A stretch of 64,000 nt of DNA, taken from Siphonodentalium dalli. Lineage: Eukaryota > Mollusca > Scaphopoda > Gadilida > Siphonodentaliidae. How positions within the stretch are numbered: the first letter of the stretch is position 1; each line of letters starts with the position of its first letter. Shown piece by piece: positions 1-12,300 of this stretch. The notes beneath the pieces are model-generated. The model was not told where the DNA came from. It did not search any database and worked only from the letters and a program-made list of their open reading frames with translations. Location: contig CP136069.1 of the NCBI GenBank assembly GCA_032622095.1, forward strand, positions 39,720,194-39,784,193, given 5' to 3'. A program made the translations under genes and the position numbers.

Positions 1-80
1 AAAATATAGGCCAAGTTCGAACTTGGATCCTGTCCAATTATTTTCACATGAGTTACGGCCCTTTTTCGGCATTGAAATTA
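1..80. repeat. fragment of interspersed 'TTATGGCCCTTTTT' repeat
   Basis: The window opens inside a repeat: a run reading 'aagttcgaacttgga...gagttacggcccttttt' closely matches the two units at 61081-61370. Only the end of one unit is present. No coding capacity is visible. Confidence 0.6.
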
Positions 81-374
81 GGGGTTTATATATATCTCAG
101 ATATTCTGTGTAAGCTCAAATTGTTATTGTATTTTGTGGTAGTACAATTCAAAATGGCTAACGGGTGTATTTTGCCACACACTAGCGATGATCTTGTTGA
201 AAGAGATGAGCTTTCTGGTGGGAAATTATACCGCAACTCTTGGACTATTATAGTTTCTGAAACCAAAATCTGAAAATCGGTCTCTATAACTTGGCTTCGC
301 GTCTTCCTACAATCAGTTTTCTTTGTGGTCCAATTCTACTATACATGTCGATGCGCTATGTATTTATTTCTTAA

Positions 375-605
375 CCCTTTCATGGCTGGAGCTGCGCTGG
401 TGCAGCATTAAAGATTCAGTGCATTCTCTTATATATGTGAGTCTCCCATAGGTAGTCTCCCATATATAAGAGAATGCACTGACTTAAATATCTATTCTCT
501 TATATATGCGAGGCTCCCTATGGGAGACTCGCATATATAAGAGAATGCATTGGCACAGGGTTTTCCGGCTTTCTCAAAATTTCAGGAAACCCAGTCATGG
601 AAGGG
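375..605. mobile_element. piggyBac-like MITE, family A, copy 1
   Basis: The 231-bp element sits between two TTAA tetranucleotides (371-374 and 606-609). Its ends read CCCTTTCATGGCTGG and, inverted, CCATGGAAGGG-type sequence. The interior is built of palindromes based on 'gcattctcttatatatgcgag' arms that can fold back. TTAA target sites plus CCC-starting termini are characteristic of the piggyBac superfamily. No transposase is encoded, so it would be non-autonomous. Other copies lie at 7748-8013 and, as a fragment, at 11641-11680. Confidence 0.7.
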
Positions 606-899
606 TTAATTAGACCAAGTTTCTGTCTTATGCAGCCAGTGTCACTGAACCAATCGCCTTCATAGGACTGGCAGGGGTTATCTTTTTTTGTACCATAACA
701 ATAATTAGGGTTATTTCCCATCAGCATGCACCTAGTCACAGAAATTTTAAGGTTGAACTGTTCAATAACATTGAGCCGTTTGTGAACTTATTATCTGAAA
801 ATTTCCTAAGAAAACTATTCATCAATGTAAAGAAAGGGTTAAATTATAATTAAAAAAATAAGTCTGAAGATTTATACATTGTACATTAACCAAGCCTAA

Positions 900-1278
900 A
901 TTTAGTATGTCTGACATTTGCAGAATGAGGGTGAATTTAGTGATGCTATCACCAAATTCACCCTCAGGGGACCTCATTCTGCTTAGGCCTCATATTCTGG
1001 GAAGTATCTATAGTTTCAAATTAACATTGGTTTCGTTACTTTTTCCCTTATTGGAAGTTTTTATATCCCCGATTTTTGCAGAAGATAGAGGTAACTAATG
1101 GGTGAACATCAACTTCAACTGGGGAACTTCAATCTGATTAAAGTCTCCCATAGCAGTTGAGGCCTAAGCAGAATGAGGTCCCCAGAGGGTGAATTTGGTA
1201 ATGCTAGCCCACTGTGTGGGATAGCATCACTAAATTCACCCTCTGGGGACCTCATTCTGCAAATGTCAGACACACTAA
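900..1278. repeat. TIR repeat, 'TGTCTGACATTTGCAG' family, copy 1
   Basis: The left end reads TAGTATGTCTGACATTTGCAG and the right end is its inverse, CTGCAAATGTCAGACACACTA. Inside, short palindromes around 'gaatgaggtccccagagggtgaattt' repeat at both ends. It looks like a non-autonomous DNA transposon. The target duplication is ambiguous (AATT or TA). Related copies or pieces lie at 3635-3700, 8245-8610 and 10368-10695. No open reading frame of note. Confidence 0.6.
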
Positions 1279-1595
1279 ATTCACACTAAATAAACTAAAC
1301 ACTTTGAAGTAACACTGTTTTGGAAGCCAGTGAGTTTGATAGTTGGTCCTCATCACCAATATCCAGTTAGTGTTCTATCATTCTGCAAATGACAGACACA
1401 CTAAACTCAGGTTTGTATATTTGGGAAACTATCAGTGTGTAACATTATATGCAGGACTATGGGGTATTTTTTTTTAGTGTAATAACCATGCACATATCAT
1501 GATTTCGGCAGTTGTGGTTTTGCAGGCAAGTGCATCATTGTGTATTTTGTCTGTATCTGACAAATTATGATGGAAATGAAGGCTGAATAGATGTA

Positions 1596-1683
1596 CAGTA
1601 ATGCCCTAAGTAATCGACTCCTTAACCAGAGCAGAATTATGGGTAACTTTTCAAGATTTAATCGATTACTTAGGGCATTACTG
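1596..1683. mobile_element. pogo/mariner-like foldback MITE, deleted copy
   Basis: Termini CAGTAATGCCCTAA and the inverse TTAGGGCATTACTG lie between TA dinucleotides. This 88-bp copy has lost the middle of the ~210-bp foldback seen at 3745-3956 and 11063-11274. CAGT ends with TA duplication suggest the Tc1/mariner (pogo) group. That assignment is inference from the ends alone. Confidence 0.65.
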
Positions 1684-1689
1684 TAGTGT

Positions 1690-2250
1690 GGATAGTTTGT
1701 CAAACTTCAAGCACTCGCAATGAAATGAAATCCGAATTTGGTGTGCTGTAGACATTTGTCAAACATTGTCATACATCACACATTCACATTAATTGGAAAC
1801 AAAGTCCGAATTCAATGTAGAATTCAGTGTGGTCACTTTGTCAAACCTCATGCAGACAATCACTATGGAAACAAGGTCCTAAATCTGATGAAGAGTGGAT
1901 ACTTTGTAGAACTTCAGATTATAATCACCGTGGAAATGAATTCCAAATTTGATATAGCATGGATACATTGTTGAAACTCAGATAATCACCATGGAAATGC
2001 CTTCCAAATTTGATGTAGCATGGATACATTGTTGAACCTCAGACAACCGCCATGAAAACAAGGTCCTATTAAATCTGAAGTAGCGTGGATACTTTTTTGG
2101 AGCTCGGACAACTGCCATGAAAACATGGTCCAAATTAGGTGTATTGTGGAATATCAGACAATCACCATGTAAACAGGGATCCAAATTTGATGTCCATAGG
2201 ACAGATACTTTGTCGAACATAATACCATAACCACGGAAACATGGTACGTC
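1690..2250. repeat. 61-bp tandem repeat (minisatellite), about nine units
   Basis: A degenerate unit reading 'catggatac.ttgt.gaac.tcagacaatcac' recurs about every 61 bp (for example 'catggatacatt' at 1958 and 2019). It ends some 25 bp from the stop codon of the host gene at 2274, so it lies in or just beyond that gene's 3' untranslated region. Units contain CCATGGAAA-type cores. Confidence 0.75.
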
Positions 2251-2273
2251 TTCGTTGAACCATGGAAAGCTCA

Positions 2274-3350
2274 TCAGATCTCATCAAGCTGACTCTCATC
2301 TTCGAATCGGACGACATTTACATTCGTTTGTTGACTTTTCTTGCTGTAACCCATTGGCACAGGTGACTCTCCTCGCTCAGACACGACGTCAGCTGTCGGA
2401 ATGCTGATCGCTGGAGGAACGGGAGAAGAAGCGGGAGCAGACGGCTGTAGGTTTGGCGTCTGTGGAGTTTGCGGCGGCGTACCCATGGAAGGCGTTGGTG
2501 TAACTGGTTCTTCCGGCCTCCTTTCCATGTATATATTGACCACTTTCGGTTCTTCACATATTGGTTTTACAACAGGTTCTAGCTTATTATCTTTAGTTTC
2601 CATATCATCCCTTTTCAAATAATTACTGTCAAAACTGACCTTCTTTGTCTCTTTTTCAGATTTTTTTACAAGAATCTCCTTGGGGCTTTTGATATGTGTT
2701 GTTAACTGGATGAATTCTGTCTCCGATTTAGAAATCATGGGTGAGCTCACTATACTGGGATTGGATTTGGAACTTTGTACTCGTGTGGGACCTTTACATA
2801 GTGCAGGTTTATTTCCGGAAGATGAAGAAGATTTTGCACTAGAAACATTCCGCGACAATCCTTTGTTCAATGTAGAAGTTAGAACTAAATCAACTTTGAA
2901 GTTTTTTGGTCCAAATGCCGGCGGACTCGGTTTCACTTTAATCTTCGCGCTCATATCAGAGTAACTACTCCGCTGGGAATCTATAGTTCGAGAATTACTC
3001 CGCAGGGAGTCAACGGTTCCTTCCCGATGTAAATTCCTTGGAACTTGAGCAATTCGGTTTGAGCTAGGTCGAGAGTTTGTGCTAGCTTCGGACCTTTTAT
3101 CCGAGTTTGGTCCCCAAGCGTGCGGTGTCTGGTTGAGAATATTGTCAACTGATATATTTGACGGGCGCTCATTTTCAATTTTCATCGATGCTGTATTGTA
3201 TGTTGATTTGTTGTTTTCTTTTCCGCTTTGTCGACGTTTCCTATATTTGTGCTTGGCTTCCTGTCGATTTTCCATAGACCGTAGTTGTACTGTTGGTTTT
3301 GGACATTCGATCAGTTTCTCAAAGACGACAGGGTGAGTTTCACAAAGGTT
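2274..3350 (-). CDS. host gene, coding exon 8 (terminal, 358 residues)
   Basis: The acceptor reads 'aattgcag|AACC' and the frame is phase 0. It encodes residues 332-689: NLCETHPVVFEKLIECPKP, then a basic stretch (KHKYRKRRQSGKEN), serine-rich sequence, and a proline-rich tail before the TGA. It holds more than half of the protein in one exon. The upstream MQ of the open frame is intronic, so 3350 and not an ATG is the true start of this exon. Confidence 0.9.
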   Translation of the reverse strand, partial: NLCETHPVVFEKLIECPKPTVQLRSMENRQEAKHKYRKRRQSGKENNKSTYNTASMKIENERPSNISVDNILNQTPHAWGPNSDKRSEASTNSRPSSNRIAQVPRNLHREGTVDSLRSNSRTIDSQRSSYSDMSAKIKVKPSPPAFGPKNFKVDLVLTSTLNKGLSRNVSSAKSSSSSGNKPALCKGPTRVQSSKSNPSIVSSPMISKSETEFIQLTTHIKSPKEILVKKSEKETKKVSFDSNYLKRDDMETKDNKLEPVVKPICEEPKVVNIYMERRPEEPVTPTPSMGTPPQTPQTPNLQPSAPASSPVPPAISIPTADVVSERGESPVPMGYSKKSQQTNVNVVRFEDESQLDEI

Positions 3351-6300
3351 CTGCAATTATAATTAGGGTTTAGGTCATTATTATTCAGTCAATTAATGCA
3401 TTTAATGCATTTAATGTTCCAGACCAATTTTTTAGATTTACTTTTTAATTAGTTTATTGTGTATAAAATAATTTTAATGTTCGGAAGTAGAAGTGCCATG
3501 CAGCCGAGGGACACTCATGTTTACAGTAATCCCCAAAATAATCGACTCCTTAACCACAGCAGAATTATGGGTAACTTTTCAGGATTTAGTCAGAAATATG
3601 GCTTGTTGCCATTCATCGGAAAGCTCTCGGGTCACCAGAGGGTAAATTTAGTTATGCTAACACACTCTTCACCCTCTGGGGACCTCATTCTGCAAATGTC
3701 CACCACCATATTTTCAGGCCTGATTCACACATTATGTTTATATTAAGTAATGCCCTAAGTAATCGACTCCATAACCACAGCAGAATTATGGGTAACTTTT
3801 CAGGATTTAGTCGGAAATATGGCTTGTTGCCATTCATAGTAAAGCTCTCAGTGAGAGCTTTCCGATGAATGGCAACAAGCCATATTTCCGACTAAATCCT
3901 GAAAAGTTACCCTAATTCTGCTGTGGTTAAGGAGTCGATTACTTAGGGCATTACTGTATATTGCATACCTGAGGTGGTTTGAAGATCTTTGGCCCTCTGG
4001 ACGACATTATTCTCACGTTTGGTTTCTCCATTTGATCATCCCAGCTGAGAGGAACAATGAGAGTTTTCTCTCCAATAAACTCCTCTATCCTGTGTATAGG
4101 CCTGGTCAATAAAAGAGATACAAAATCAGTGGTCCAAATAAAAACTGTTTCAAAATATATATGTGACATAGATTTGAAAATTTCAATGTTTTTCAGCAGA
4201 AATGTTGTCAAAATCAAAGGCAAGTAATTTGACCAAAGATAACTATTTATCATGAATTGTTAAAATACAGCTTAAAATGGTGTTGTTTTTTTGTAGTTGA
4301 ATAAATTTTTAACTATCTGAACAGATCGGAGGATTTTTGTTCAGCCAGTAAAGAATTCCCATTTGCTACCAAAATCACCAACGTGTAGGCGATGCGATAA
4401 AAATATAACTGTTAATAAAAGCAAGGGCACTATTTAAAATGTTTGGTTATTCATTGGGTGCTAGACACTGATAGGTTACAATAATAACTGAATAAAAAAT
4501 AATAACTGCTATGTAGCCAGTTCCAGAAAGAATGACAACTGGTATACATGATCGAAGAACAAAATGTGATGCTGGAAATTGCCATTAGAACAAGAACCTT
4601 TTATGAAACCTGTTTTTTTATCACAGTAAGCAAATGCATGTATACCTTATATACATTTGTATGCACAACATTTACTTAAGCTTTTGACTGAGATTAGTCC
4701 AAGTCTTCTCGTACTAAAACTAGCTAAGATTTTGGGATGGAGATGCTAGTGTTTAGTCCGAGTTCCAAGCCCATGCATTTCTATGACACGACTTAAGCGT
4801 TAGTGACCCGCTCAAATAAAACCACAATTATATGAAATAAAATATCACAATTGCTACAATAAACAGATAGTTTCCGCAGAAGACATGCTATTTGATCTGA
4901 AACCCACATCGGTTGTGAATTGAAAGCGGTAATTTAATGTGAAAAGAAACTTTTGCCGCAGTGTTTACATATTTTTTAAAGTATGCGAACTCAGTTGACC
5001 TTGCGAACTGCGTTCGGCATTTTCCGGTGAAAATATTCCGTAGATTTTCAATCAACCACGCACGATGAATTCTCCATTGTAATCGTAATTATACGTGACA
5101 ATAAATAAATAAATACATAGATTAAATACATATTGAAGATATAAATGTAATACATTAAATAAATTACGGGAATTATAACCATCTCACAGTTTAAAACAGT
5201 GTAAACACAATGACCATTAGAATATCATAGGGGCCGCCATTTTGTTTGTATCGAAATTCGTCTCGGCCAAAACAAACACCGGAAAATGCCGAAGTTCTTC
5301 GGAACCTGAGTTCGGCTTTCAGTTAAGTAAACAAACAGAAAAAACAACGATGTTTGTGGCAATCAACCGGAATATTCTATGTGTAATTTAACATTAAAGT
5401 TAGATTATTATACACCATTATGACCATAATATGTCACTCTTTCCGATGTATATAGCATCATGTATTGCTTTGTTAGGTAAATCGAGTAAAATACACCACA
5501 GATTCCCGCCACAGATCCTGGGCGTAACTCGTGTCATAGAAATGCATGGGCCAGGTGGAACTCGGACTAAACACTAGCATCTCCATCCCAAAATCTTAGC
5601 TAGTTTTAGTACGAGAAGACTTGGACTAGACTGAGATATGCTCATTGAAATATTCCAGTAAATGATATACAGTAATGCCCTAAATAATCGACTCCTTAAC
5701 CACAGCAGAATTATGGGTAATTTTTCCAGATTTAGTTGGTAATATGACTTTCTGTGCTTTCCGATGAATGGCAACAAGCCATATTTCCAACTAAATCCTG
5801 AAAAATTACCCATAATTCTGCTGTAGTTAATCGATTATTTAGGGCATTACTGTATCATTCACACCTCATCTGGATTCGATTTATCAAATGCATTATTCTC
5901 TAAATTAGTTTCAATGCACTTACGTCTAATTATTTTCCCAATGACGCAGGGGCTAAAAAACGAGCAATTAATATAATTATTAATTAAAAAACGAGCATGT
6001 GTCTTTAAAAAACACATATTTAATAACATAATAACCCAGATGTGTGTGTCAAAGTGGCAACTCATTTGTTCTATGTTTTATTAATGACAAGCCACTGTGC
6101 GATAATAGAGCATCATATGACACCATTATTATTCTCATCCTTTAATGAGGAAACAATTCCTGCTGCAACAAAAAATGATGATACACAATGAACAATTGAG
6201 TTATAAATTTGGCTTTGTTATTATTCAGTATGTATGTACCAAATTTTTAACTCAACTGTATGGAGTTATGAATGTGTGAGGTATATACAGGTGAGTAATC

Positions 6301-9300
6301 TCATGACTGGCATAGTTGTGACATATAGTGACTTGGTTACATATCAAATTATCACAGGACCACTAAAATAAATGCATGTGTGTTCTCTTGCAACCAAATA
6401 CCTTACTTGTATTTAAATTCGCACAATATAATTTTTCAAGCAAATTTAAAACTGAGCTAAAAATAGTATAAAAATTTTAAAGTCCAAATCATGGCATTTA
6501 TTAGTAATGAATTATGTATATTACTTAACTATAAACTACAGTAATGCCCGAAGTATATACCCTTTAACCACATTATGGGAAATTTTTCAGGATTTAGTCG
6601 GAAATATGGCTTGTTGCCATTCATCAGAAAGCTCTCACCGATAGCTTTCCGATGAATGGTAATAAGCCATATTTCCATCTTAATCCTGAAATATTTCCCA
6701 TAATTCTGCTGTGGTTTAGGGGTCAATTATTTAGGCCATTACTGTACTTGATAACTTCTGAAATCAGATCTTGTTCACAAAGTTGATGTTGTCACTTTTA
6801 ACTATCATCTTCCTCCATAACAATGACGCCTATAGTTATTTAAATTTATTATTGGAAAGAGAATAGTATAAATAACTATAATCACAACCAAATAGTTAAT
6901 AATCGTATTTTACTCACTGAACATTTACATCGTGATGTTCTTTATAACTACCTTCATGAACATTTGAGAAGTGAAATTGTCATCAGGTAAAATGATTTTA
7001 CGCCAATATTTTATAAGTTTTGAATTTGCACACCATTTTATTTTACTCCGGTTGTTTTTTTTTATGAATTTGGTGACTCATTGTGGGAAATACATGGTGT
7101 ACAATAACTGCACAGGTGAATTATTATGGTCTTATAACAGCAAACTTAGGAGGTCCGAGGGGTAAACTTAGGAGACCAAAGGGGTGAACTTAGGAAAAAT
7201 ATAGTGACCAAATTGAAGTGAAGCCTGTTTGTAAGGGGTGAACTTAGGAGAAACATGGTGACCAAATTGAAGCCTGTTTGTATGTATGTGATATACCATG
7301 TGTAATGCATTCAAGATGTCTTCAATGTACAAGACATCCAGTTACAACAACATACAAAATCTAAAGTAACAGCAAATTTTAAGTTGAATTGAATTTCAAA
7401 GCTTCCCAGGATATTTGTTAATTTTACACTCAACTGGTACATCACATACATCCAAACAAACTTTTATTTATCTGGAATAGGTATGCGTTATATGGTCTTC
7501 AAGCAAATTTTGGGGATACACAACAGTTTAAACAGTTCATACTTACACTGGTTTATCACTGAAATAGTCGAACGGTGCATGAGAATATACTTTGTGATAA
7601 TTTAAATTAGAATCTTTGAAAGATAGTGATTGGACACCATAAAACTACAATTGGTACGTTTTCTATACAAAATGTACCAGGAAATAATTAAATCCTACCC
7701 ACAAGTGCATTAATAGGAGGTTTTGATGGTAAAATATCGACGTTTAACCCTTTCATGGCGAGAGCTGCGCTGGTGCAGCTTTAAAGATCCTGTGCCAGCG
7801 CATTCTCTTATATATATGCGAGTCTCCCATTGGGAGCCTCACATATATAAGAGAATGCACTGGCTTACAAGGTCAAGGTAAATATTCTTAGGCCAATGTA
7901 TTCTCTTATATATGCGAGGCTCGCAGGACTCCCTATGGGAGACTTGCATATATAAAAGAATGCATTGGCACAGGGTTTTCAAAAAATTTCAGGAAGCTCC
8001 AGTCATCAAAGGGTTAAAAGACCATACCACAAAAATTTGTATGGGCAACAATGATAAAAATACACTGAAATAAATACATAATATTACTTTAACAAAACAG
8101 TAATTTTATGCCTAGTTATTAGCTTAAAAGCCACATATGCCATAGTTATTAGTACAATGAAGTTTAACTATTATATGTGTACTCTCACTTGTCAGTTTGT
8201 TCACTGAAATAAATGCAAATGACAGACACGCTTATATGTCCAGGATTGCTGATGAGTGAGTATCCCGCACAGGGGGCTTGCATCACCAAATTCACCCTCT
8301 GTGGACCTCATTCTGCTTATGTCTCATCTTATGGGAAGTATCTATAGTGTCAAATTAACATTATTTTTAGTTACATTTTCTCTTCTGTTCCGTTTCTATA
8401 TCCCCTTATTTGCAGAAGATAAAATGCATAATCGAGGTGACTAATGGGTTAACTTCACCAACTTTAATTGGGGTCTCGCATAATAGTTAAGGCCTAAGCA
8501 GAATGAGGTTCCCAGAGGGTGAATTTGGTGATGCTAGCCCACCATGCAGAGTAGAATTACTAAATTCACCTTATGGGGACCTCATTTTGCAAATGACAGA
8601 CACACTATTTCCAGGCTTGTATGAACACCAGAATAATGTAGCATTCAACTACTACTGCCAAAAATTTCAACCAATTCGATCATACTATTTCAGAAAGTGC
8701 AACATCTGAATTATTCACAATTGTTAATATTTATTACTTAATTAATTCAGTGATTAATTAATCCACGATGAATTAATCACTGATAAACAAATGGTCATGA
8801 TTCTGTCCATGAGAGTCATATAATCCATATGTGATCCGTCCATGAGAGTCATATAATTAATATGTGATCCGTCCATGAGAGTCATATAATCAATATGTGA
8901 TCCGTCCATGAGAGTCATATAATCAATATGTGTGTTGCCAATTTGGATATAATATTCATGAGAATAATTATTTTTTAAAAGTTATACGATATCCCCATTC
9001 AATCACTCAAGTGCGGTGTGAATTTACAAATATGTCTTTTGGAACTTGCCACTAAAGATGAGAGATCACCATATTCATGATACTGAATGGCAAATAAGTC
9101 ACAAAATGTCAGCTATAAAGAACATAATTATCAAATGTTTCATGTAGATCTATAACAAATATAGGCCTAAAGTATTTATATTTTCGGACCAATTATTACA
9201 ATGTGCATGAACTATTTCTAATGCACTTACACAATATGACCTTTGTGCTCCTTTATGCATTCTTGTGCTTCTTCCTCTTCAGTTCGACTGGTGGACTCGC

Positions 9301-12300
9301 CATTTTTCCCGATGCGAATTTTGTCGCCTTTAGAGAGCTGCTGAGAAACCTTGCTGCCGACATATCCATCCATTGTGTACTGGTTAGAACTGTCAGACCT
9401 ACCTACAAAGCATAATAGAACAAAATATATGTATACAGTATATATAGGGAAACACAGATTAACTGCAACACCCTTGACAACCTGTATAGTCTTTATATTG
9501 CAAAAGTTTTCCGCAAACAGCCTCCTTCTGGTACAAATGAATATAAACCTATACCATATATATACCTTATATGCATATATATTCGTGAATTTCATGTAAC
9601 GATCCACTATTCCTGACTTTCATGTGATGTACAGTAATGCCCTAAATAATCGACTCCTTAACCACAGCAGAATTATGGGTAATTTTTCAGGATTTAGTCG
9701 GAAATATGGCTTGTTGCCATTCATATTTCCTACTAAATCCTGAAAAATTACCCATAATTCTGATGTGGTTAAGGAGTCGATTATTTAGGGCATTACAATA
9801 CATATAGTGTATTGATTCATTCATATGCTGGATATAGTCACAGGGGTTTGTCGTTAAAAACGAGTAAAAATATAAATAGAGAAATCTAAATTTAAAACAA
9901 GCGCACCACTTTAACAAACACATCGCTATTGATATAATACGTTATAAATGAGTTCACTATTTCGATTATTTAGGGCATACTGTATATGACATGCAAGGTG
10001 TGCTAAAAATAACATCAATCTCCTCTGCAACATCTTCAACTCTATCCCTTCCACCATCCCTGACTATAATACTTTACTGTGACCAATTTCTTTAACCCTT
10101 CTATACTAAAACATCATTGATGAGTAGTTATCCCATAGGAAATGTTCAGATAACAAGTTCAACAAACGGCCATAGATTGTTTGTTGCATGAACTTATTAT
10201 CTAAACATTTCCCTCAATAAATAGGGCTCCGTCTGCACTTTTTTTATCTGTCATCTGCTTTTATCACCTTAACAGATGTTTTAACTGAGTGGAAAAATCA
10301 TTTATTATAGAGAGGGTTAACTCTATGAATTATCTGAGTCACAGGGCAGCAAGCCTGCAAATAGTGTATATTATTTGCAGAATGAGGTCCCCAGAGGGTG
10401 TATATAGTGATGCTATCCCACATAGTGGGCTAGCATCACCAATTTCACCACTGGGGACCTCATTTTGCTTAGGTCTCAACTACTTTTGGAGACCTACAGT
10501 AGGATCAGATTGAAGTTCCCCAGTTGAAGTTTCTGAAGTTCGCCCATTATGCACCTCGATTATGCATTTTATCTTCTGCAAATGAGGGGATATAGAAACT
10601 TCAAAAAGGAAAAAAAGTAACTAAGAACAATGTTAATTTGAGACTATAGATACTTCTCAGAAAATGTGGCCTAAGCAGAAAATGCCAGACACACTATTTG
10701 CAGGCTTGCGGGGGCAGACGACTTAAAATAAGCTTTAAACTTGTTGTTGAATCCCCCAAATAAAATTCTTTCAATCAATGGTAATTGTAATGTATATAAA
10801 TAATGGTATATAGTTGCGAAAATAAATATGTTTATACATCAAGATCAATCCTATTATAAGTGTTTGCTTAAGGACATTGTTCTAAACAAAACTAGAAGTG
10901 ACCTACTCAATTGAGGTTTTCACACATATTCATTAGTGGGAGGAGCTTATGGTTGCTTACCGTTGCTAGGAGACAAGGCAGCTGCAGAAATAGTTTAGTT
11001 AGTTTTACAGTGCCTGCCTATATGCTATAATACACCCAAGAGCATATAATGTCCCATATAAACAGTAATGCCCTAAATAATCGACTCCTTGACCGCAGTA
11101 GAATTAGGGGTAATTTTTCAGGATTTAGTCGGAAATATGGCTTGTTGCCATTCATCGGAAAGCTCTCACTCAGAGCTTTCCGATGAATGGCAACAAGCCA
11201 TATTTCCGACTATATCCTGAAAAATTACCGATAATTCTGCTGTGGTTAAGGAGTCGATTATTTTGGGCATGACTAAACTGTACAATGCACAACATGAAGA
11301 CATTTCCGTTTGTGTATATTATATAATTATATAAAATATGTGATCATTCGACTCACCTGTGAAGGCATCTACCACACCCAAGTGATCATCGCCTTGACCT
11401 CCACTAAAGGTTACCCAGTTATCCACTGTGGACTCAGGGTCATGTGACTGCTTCTTTCCGCGTACATATTTTCCTTGGTTTAGAGCATGGTTATCTGGTA
11501 ACCAGTGCTCGTGAATACGACTGGTCACTTCTTGGCATGCTCGGGTACTGTTTAGGATATCAGAGTCGTGTGTTTCTGCAACCTCCGATCCAAATTCATC
11601 TAAACTCAATTTTGAACAAGCTGAAAGATACATGTATTAACCCTTTCATAACTGGAGCTTCCTGGAATTTTGTGACGGATGGATGGACGATGGACGAGGA
11701 CACAGGGGCCTGTAACGCGCTACGCTGTCCGCCCCCCTTTTGCACTGCCCATATATGCCGCCTTATATACGCGCCTTCTTCGCGTTAATGGAACATTAAA
11801 AAGACAAGGGGCTCTGTAGAAATTCAACGTTTCACCATCGCTCGGGAGTCGCACAAATTTAGCCCATTCACCCCAGTAATGATAACGATATATACACGGA
11901 TGGATCGGCAAAGAATTCATCTTTCAATAAATACCACAAACTCCCATCAGAAACATTCATACACGTTGCATTTGATAAAATTTTAACCACCGAATATTGT
12001 CTCCGGAGAGCGTATTTTTTCGATTTGATCCGGCTCAGACAGCAATGTCCACCTGTTTCTCGAAATTCACCACCCATGCAGTTTACTATCATTAAAAATC
12101 GGTCAAACGATCAACTAAATATCTGGAACTTAGTGATTTATTGTCGGCTAATAATTTATTTACTCATACAAATCAACACATTGTCAGTAAACAATTCTAA
12201 TAGAGGAGAAATCTGTCGATAATTCCAACTTTAAAAAAGAAATTTGTCAAGTGACACAGTTCCTAATTTTAATATTCATTGTGAGCTGACCTTTCCATGA

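Noticed and set aside
2401-3336. Plus-strand frames of 73-95 codons opposite exon 8
   Set aside because: Antisense shadows of the well-supported terminal exon.
8806-8932. Regular 33-bp repeat resembling a CRISPR array
   Set aside because: Units are contiguous with no unique spacers and lie in a eukaryotic intron.
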